From contig JAQFVV010000141.1 of NCBI GenBank assembly GCA_028023455.1, positions 3,080,080 to 3,144,079 of the forward strand: DNA of 64,000 nt. Reading direction: 5' to 3'. The translations under genes were made by a program, and so were the position numbers. Below, one piece after another: positions 57,701 to 64,000 of the stretch. The notes beneath the pieces were generated by a model. It did no database searches and was not told where the DNA came from. It was given only the letters and a program-made list of their open reading frames with translations. The DNA is from Epiperipatus broadwayi (taxonomy: Eukaryota; Onychophora; Udeonychophora; Euonychophora; Peripatidae). Numbering within the stretch: position 1 is the first letter of the stretch; every line of letters starts with the position of its first letter.

Positions 57701-59689
57701 GTCTGAACTAGTTTAGAACCTATCTTAAATGTAAAAATGTAATATATAAGTCGAGCGGTAAAACTTTGCTATCATGGCCGCTTGAATGGCATCATCCATT
57801 TGCATAAGAAAATACGCTATAATTAGACAGGTTTGATAAAATTATAGCTAGAAATGCTCATAATTTATTATAAAATGTTTTATTAATTTTCAGTCAATTC
57901 TTAATTATATTCGCTATTATATTCGTATGTGGATGGATAATTTAAACCTTGGAATAATGGTATAATGATTCGTATATATATTTAAGTTTAAATAAAAAGA
58001 AATAATGTAAAACATTTTCTTTAAATTATATTTAACGGTTTTTTGATTTAATGTTTTATATATATAACAGAAACTAAAGTATTTTTTTTAATCTGTCCAA
58101 TTTGTTATTTTGTAAAAACAAATATATTAAAAGTTATTTATTTCAGTAAAATAAAAATCCGTTTATAATTAATAATGAGAATTTTGTGTAAACAAGAAAT
58201 CAATTAAAGACCGCACCTGGGTTAAAAGTAAAATCTGTTTACTGATTGATTTTGTTTCAACAAAAGACTTTATGATTAAATCATAATACCGTTACTTCTG
58301 CTAAGCTTTAACATTCTATAACATCTAAAAAGGAATTTAATTAGTGAAATCTGAATCGAATTATATGATTTATATATTTTAATAATTTTAAGTAAATTAA
58401 ATATAACACCTCGGAGATGTTATCTGTTGTAGAAATTAGATTATATGATTTTGCTTTAATTAAAAGTCAATTGGTCCCGAGGCAAACGAAATTCCAAAAA
58501 GGTGTTAAGGCTTGGTGAAAAATATATAAATAGGCCTTATTTTAAGCGGGAAGATACACTCCATCTTGCTTTCAAAGAGCTGTTAATATCAGAAGTTATA
58601 AATTGTTTAATTTTACCATATCTGGCTAAAGTCAGGCTAGAATTTTGCTGCTTTCCCATGATGGAACGTCATCGGAAGTCGATCCACCCAATGTCCGAAG
58701 TAACAACCAACGTTGCCCTAACAGTATATAATAAGTAGATGTCGTAAGCCACTAAAAAGAACTTGCCTTCGTTCCAATTTTAGTCCAGCTACAGAAACAC
58801 CATTTTAAATCGTCTCGTAACTGAATAGAAGATGCCATAATCAACCAAGGAACTCACCTTCAGTCCAGCTATAGAACTGTTTTAATACTATTTAAAATTG
58901 CAGAGCTCGGTGTGAAATCCAAAATGATCATTATTTCTTTAAAATACAGGTTAGCTAACCATATTATTGTAAACTCGTTCTAAATTGTTTTCTAAATAAT
59001 ATTTGAATTATATAAAATGTAATACTTTTGCTAATTTTTCTTTATTAATTCAATATTTTTGCTATATAATTTAATCACTGCAGTATATTTACTTTTCTTT
59101 TGATTATTTTAAATAATTATTGATTATGCCTGCGTTTCGAAACGGCGTGCATTTAATTACAAAATATGTTTCTTTTTAAGACAATTTAAAATCTTCAAAA
59201 TATTAGTTATTATAATGTCATTTTGCACGCTGTCTTGAACCCTATTACTAAATAATAGTGACCCTTTGTGCTCGTTATTCAGTCATTTATTAATTAATTA
59301 ATTTAAATATAAAACGTGGATATAAATCCAAATTCGCAACCTTTAATTTATATTACTAAAAGTTAAACTAGCCTGGAGTGTAATTATATGTATATTCTTC
59401 TTATTAAAGTATTCGTATGTCCTTTAAATATATCCTCCCCCTTTTAGTTTATTAATTATAGATAACTGAAAAGATTGACCGGGATAAAATAAAGTTTGTA
59501 TATATTCCCGTCAGTAGCATATACATATTTCTCATGCTACAGAAGAGTTGGCTCTTTTGATCAAGCTGATAAACTTGTGTTCATTTAATATATGATATTT
59601 AATTTATAATATACTTCGGCTTGGCGGATGTGAAACTTATTAATATTTTTCTTGTTGTGCTGTTTTATATATATATATAAGATGGAGCC
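57701..59689. other. Unrecognised stretch
   Basis: 58490-58860 is less AT-rich and has a 78-codon open frame (58502-58738) with no family I recognise and no splice context. The CAGTCCAGCTA-like block recurs at about 58786 and 58862. Nothing else. Confidence 0.4.
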
Positions 59690-60020
59690 ACGGTAAGTCC
59701 AGCCCATCTTCCTCTTTTATGGGTAGTGCAGTAGCTAATACTGAGATAAGGGCCAGATTAGCATGTAAGTCTCCCACTTTTTATGAACCAAATAAAGGTT
59801 CCCTTTTAGCAGCATGATGACCGGTTATTGGGTAAACCGGTGTTTGTCACGAAAACCCTAAAACTATTCTTCCATCCGCAGAGCAACTTTATTATTATAT
59901 TTTACTTGTGCCGAGCGTATTAGTAAAATCTCTATAGCCAACTCTGCCTCTCTAATATGCAGTCTTCGGCGTTGATCTGAAGCATTCTTGAAAACCCGTT
60001 CGATCTTAAGCTATCTGGGA
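59690..60020. other. Higher-GC island with hairpin, function unknown
   Basis: More balanced base composition than its flanks. A perfect 7-bp hairpin ACCGGTT/AACCGGT (8-nt loop) lies at 59820-59841, just after ATGATG. No ORF of note, and it matches no RNA family I can name. Confidence 0.35.
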
Positions 60021-60559
60021 TGCTTTATATGCCCATAATTAATATAAAAACTTATTATAATTAGATGTATTATTAAGCTTCACTCCAGACTTGGTTTGAT
60101 TTCATGTATAATAGCCACTCGAACTGATTATAAAAGGACATAACTAATAAGTGAAGGTAGTGATTAGTTGTATAGCATGATATTTGGCTCCATTAGATAA
60201 TAGCAACAAACCTATTTGCCAACGTATCAATTATGGTTCAAATGGCCTAGAGAAATGATACTTTATAAATAAAATGCCTGCATGCATTTGCCAACAATAA
60301 TGTTATATCAAAATACATCTTAAATTGTCAATAAATATATTTATAATTCATCATATATCAGCTCCTGTCTCATTATTAGATCAATCCAATTCACTAATTG
60401 CCCATAGCTTTTCATTAGTAAAGCCCCTATTAAATTAATATATTAGATTTTATCTTTGGAATGTCTCTAGTATTTAAGTTGTTTATATATATGTTTAAGT
60501 CCATGAGTCTTATTGTTTCTCCAATTTGCTAGTGGGCCGGATTAAGAATTAATTATTGT
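60021..60559. other. Unannotated AT-rich stretch
   Basis: Nothing recognised. Confidence 0.6.
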
Positions 60560-60935
60560 GTGCCATCATTGTTATGTTATCCATTAGGTGTTAGATCTGG
60601 TGCTTGGAGAGTGGGTTCGAATCCAGGCTGGTCCCTGACCTAAATCTCGAGCTTGACTGGGTTTGAAGTACATTATGTGAGTTCCAGCTCATGTTAGATG
60701 GATAAGCATGTTTTGACCAGCACACTATAAGTGCTCAGATATATATTAAGATAGACAATCTTCATACTTTAATGGACAGGTTCCAATCTACTACCCACTC
60801 CAACTCTTCAAATGTCCATCCAATAGAAAATCTGATGATGGAATGCTCGAAGGCCACCCTGAGGCTGAGATTATTGTCACACCCATGTTGACCTAACGTC
60901 AATCTGAACCCCACATGTATTGATAAATATTTTGC
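60560..60935 (-). repeat. Family-c repeat fragment with adjacent tRNA-like B box
   Basis: 60750-60900 matches the family-c interior (ACTTTAATGGACAGGTTCCA, AAAATCTGATGATGGAA). A B-box-like GGGTTCGAATCC is at 60613-60624 on the plus strand. No hammerhead core remains. Confidence 0.6.
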
Positions 60936-61045
60936 TCTGTTATAGACAATACTTAAATCATAAAGGCATTTCTTCATTATTTTTTATTTAATTTTGTATC
61001 AGTAATAAATGGTTGTGTAAAACTCTATAAGGAAATTAATTTTGT

Positions 61046-61305
61046 TTCATTACAAATGCAAACCAAACCAGTGGAGAGATAATAGGATAGAAGATCAATT
61101 ACTATCCCATTACAAAATGACCACCCAACTGAAGGTCGATGATGAACATGTGCTGATGTCCATTATTACAAAATGGCTGCCCAAATATCGAACTATTAAT
61201 TAAGAGATTAGTATCCTTAAATCATTATAAAATGACAAACACTAAACATTTAGATTTGATTTATATTATTATAAATGGTGTCTCAAATTCTGAAGCATAC
61301 TAATG
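61046..61305. repeat. Tandem repeat, ~58-bp unit, ~4-5 copies
   Basis: Diverged units each contain ATTATTACAAAATGGCTGCC-like blocks (61048, 61109, 61164, 61224, 61269). Confidence 0.75.
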
Positions 61306-62620
61306 TATTTTTTTCTATTCTCTTCCCGCATTCTAATTTTTATTCTGTTATAATATATGTAAATATTCATGCATACACATAATTTTAAATAAAAAGCAGT
61401 AGAATATTTTCTTAGTTATTAAAAAATCGTAGTTGCATGTGTGCAGAGAGAATCATAAAATGCCACCTTCAGTTTCTAACTTCAGTTTGAATGAATAAAG
61501 TAATCAGCATTCCTAGATATAAAAATGCTTAATGAACAGCAGATGTTTAAAAATGACCTTTGGTTACACATAAAATATTTCCTCAGCTTTTTAGCTGCAA
61601 ATGATACAAACAGATTCAATGACATTTCTAAGTAATTAACACTGTCAAGAAAGAACTATATCTATTTTTACGAAAATAAAGATATTTGCTTGTTAAATTT
61701 TACCAAGAGTTATTAACTTTTGTTGGCCAAAGGCTGTAATTAGGAAAATTGTGCTAAATACCACATAATTATCCTAGAATTTATTTATTTATTTATTTAT
61801 TTATTAATTATCCTAGAATTGTGGAATAAAAAAGAGTTGTTCAAATCTTATGGGACCATGTTTATTAGCAAAAAGAAAATTCCAGTGTATTTAGATAAAT
61901 AGTTTGTTATTAAAAATAATAAATTTTACAAGTTAAATTTGCCCACCATTTTTTTTTGCAAATCATATATAAATTTAGCAAAATGTATTGTAATTGTCTC
62001 CAATTTTGGAGCAGCATGAAGCCATGCTTCAAAAATTAGAAATATTGTAGGAGTAAAAATGATGGTCCATTCCACTCTGTTTTCCCACAAAAGCATTATC
62101 TAACAGTTTTATCATGAATTTCATTCAAGTTACTATTATTAAAGTAATTTTATTGCCAACCATTTAAAGATATCTGCATTCATAAAGAAAGATAAATATT
62201 AAACATGTCATGTAGTCTTGTAACAATGAACCATCAGTTCCAAAAGAACATAATGTTAGCCATAAAACATTATTGCAATAACATATTATATCTAGGTAAA
62301 ATGATGAATAATTTGTTGTTTTACTAAACCCAGAGACATATTTTTCCTAAGAAATAGTAAAATCTAAGAAAAAAAAAGTACTTTAGTAATTAAAAATGGG
62401 ATGTTCAAAGACTTATGAGAATGAAAAAATGCACATCACAAAAGTAGGGAGGATATCACTCTACTGAAAATATACTATGAGTCACAAATATAGCTATGTT
62501 TTTACCCTGTACAAGCTAGTAAAATTGGTTGTCATTTGAACATATAGCCTGATTTTTTTATTATTGGAAAAATGGTGGTAAATTATTAATATTTAAATCT
62601 TCTTTTAGTATATTTTCTCT
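61306..62620. other. Unannotated AT-rich stretch
   Basis: A (TTTA)n run at about 61782-61804 sits between two TTATCCTAGAATT copies. Nothing else recognised. Confidence 0.6.
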
Positions 62621-62621
62621 T

Positions 62622-62641
62622 ATACCAGTTAATATTCTGAT

Positions 62642-62674
<33 letters not shown>

Positions 62675-62688
62675 TCAGAATATTAACT

Positions 62689-62724
<36 letters not shown>
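62622..62724. repeat. Foldback with (TA)n loop
   Basis: ACCAGTTAATATTCTGAT (62625-62642) and its complement ATCAGAATATTAACTGGT (62675-62692) flank a TA loop, and a second TA array follows to 62724. The arrays would fold into a long cruciform. Confidence 0.9.
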
Positions 62725-62727
<3 letters not shown>

Positions 62728-64000
62728 AGGAAAATTAAAGAGTCAATTTTGATTGATAAATATAAGGATGATATTATTAATAGGCAAGTTGCGAACATGG
62801 CCACACACAGCTTAAGGAAATATACATAACATTAAGTTTTAAAAAAATTGAAATTCAGTTAAAGCTGAGGAGGATTACCATGTAATCGAAAGTGCTACAA
62901 AAAAATTTAAACTATAATATTGTCTTTACCATTAATATATATATATATATTGTGACTTGAATGTACACAAAAAACAAAGTTTAAATAGGTAGCACTGTAT
63001 CAGTAATAATTAATTGTGTTTAGCTAAAATAATGAAATAACATGAAATTTTTTAAACATTTTTCATTGATAATTTAAAACCTTGTTTAGAAAGTTAATTA
63101 CAGGTATTGTTTAGAAGTTTTAAAACATTTAGTATTTCTTTGATGGAAATTTAATGACAGAAAGAGGGTGGCTTGACACAAAAATAGTTAGTGTATAGGT
63201 TGTGTTGATACAGATTTGAATTATTGGTCTGTAAGACAGTAGTTGATATTGGTTTAGTGATTTTCTGATTTATTTGCTCATTGATACTCTAGTCCATAGT
63301 ATAGTTAGTACAGTATATTTGACTCATGGTCATATATGCTTCTACTATGACCAGATTGGTTTATTATTTATAGTGCAGCTTATGTGTGTGCATGTATGTT
63401 TGTGCCATCTTACAACTTCATCTTATACTCATGTATTTGGTTATGATACAGAATATTATGTTTTAAAGTGAAAGATTTAAATTTATAATAGTTTTGATAA
63501 ACAGTTTAAACACATTTTAAGTGATTAATGAGTAGATAGATTGGTGGATTGTTAGGCAGTTCAAACACACTATCAATTACTTTATTTACTGGATGATTAC
63601 TTTTTATTATTATTTTATTTCTAAAAGTGTAAAGAATATGTTTTTATTTAATTTGATTTAATATCATTTAAAGGTCAGAATATTTTTCCTACTCCAAGAG
63701 AGAAAATAATTATTGAATATTTCCAGCTAATTATCTTATTGCAAAAGGTGGGGTTGACATTCTTGAAGTTGACATTTGGGGAGTAACCTCTTGATTGGTG
63801 GAAGAAATGGATATCTAAGCAATGATCAATAATAAAAAAAGAAATAATATATAATAAAGTAATGTGCTTTATTACAGTCCTCTCTCTCTACATGGTTCTT
63901 CTTCAAAAATCAAGCAGGTAATATTCAATTTAAATTCAAGAGAAGACTTTCTTTAAGTATTATTTTCTTATATGAAACTTGTATAAAAAAATTTCTACTA
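62725..64000. other. Unannotated AT-rich stretch
   Basis: Nothing recognised; the short open frame at 63274-63471 has no supporting features. Confidence 0.6.

Noticed and set aside
58502-58738. 78-codon ORF as a gene
   Set aside because: No recognised family or supporting context; kept only as part of an unrecognised stretch.
59811-59860. ATGATGA plus hairpin as a hammerhead or C/D snoRNA
   Set aside because: GAAA does not follow the helix directly and no suitably spaced D box was found.

Overview
The window is animal nuclear DNA, very AT-rich and almost entirely non-genic. It is packed with retroelement and foldback-repeat debris: an RTE-type LINE, several Penelope-like elements (PLEs), LTR elements, TA-flanked MITEs, long (TA)n microsatellites, diverged tandem repeats and tRNA-like sequences. 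RTE LINEs together with GIY-YIG PLEs fit an invertebrate metazoan such as a mollusc or flatworm. The sequence alone does not fix the taxon, and no complete host protein-coding gene was recognised.

Layout. 1-2055 is one copy of a dispersed repeat whose second copy lies at 42046-49255. 3510-4230 is a PLE 3' remnant between inverted terminal repeats. 4430-4930 is a decayed RTE fragment. 5340-5990 holds a fully canonical hammerhead ribozyme and a nested foldback. 6950-8090 holds two inverted PLE GIY-YIG remnants. 9587-10855 is a MITE abutting a third PLE remnant (10859-11370). 12945-14424 are two foldback elements with a hammerhead-like motif in every arm. 15044-15350 belongs to a tRNA-like, hammerhead-bearing family seen again at 55785-56225, 57425-57700 and 60560-60935. 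16797-17540 is a third hammerhead foldback. 17560-22957 is a nearly full-length but broken RTE LINE split by a 2157-bp solo LTR. 23040-41590 is mostly unique or unrecognised AT-rich sequence with two MITEs back to back (28187-30057), tandem repeats and a cluster of CTCF-like motifs (35824-36068). 43101-48204 is a young non-autonomous LTR element (2.19-kb LTRs, 729-bp interior). 49632-50606 is a fourth MITE. 50700-53640 is a nearly intact PLE on the minus strand. 54066-54880 is a LINE 3' end. The remainder is unrecognised AT-rich DNA with a few repeats.

The most striking theme is the repeated, independent occurrence of type-I hammerhead ribozymes about 55 nt long. They share one plan: a two-part helix I with an internal loop, a short helix II, and a palindromic, loopless helix III (ACCGGT, ACTAGT, ACCAGCTGGT, ATACGTAT). 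That plan is known from Penelope-like elements and retrozymes. Here it sits in at least four sequence-unrelated repeat families, mostly as outward-facing pairs in foldback elements and, in one family, beside a tRNA-like B box.
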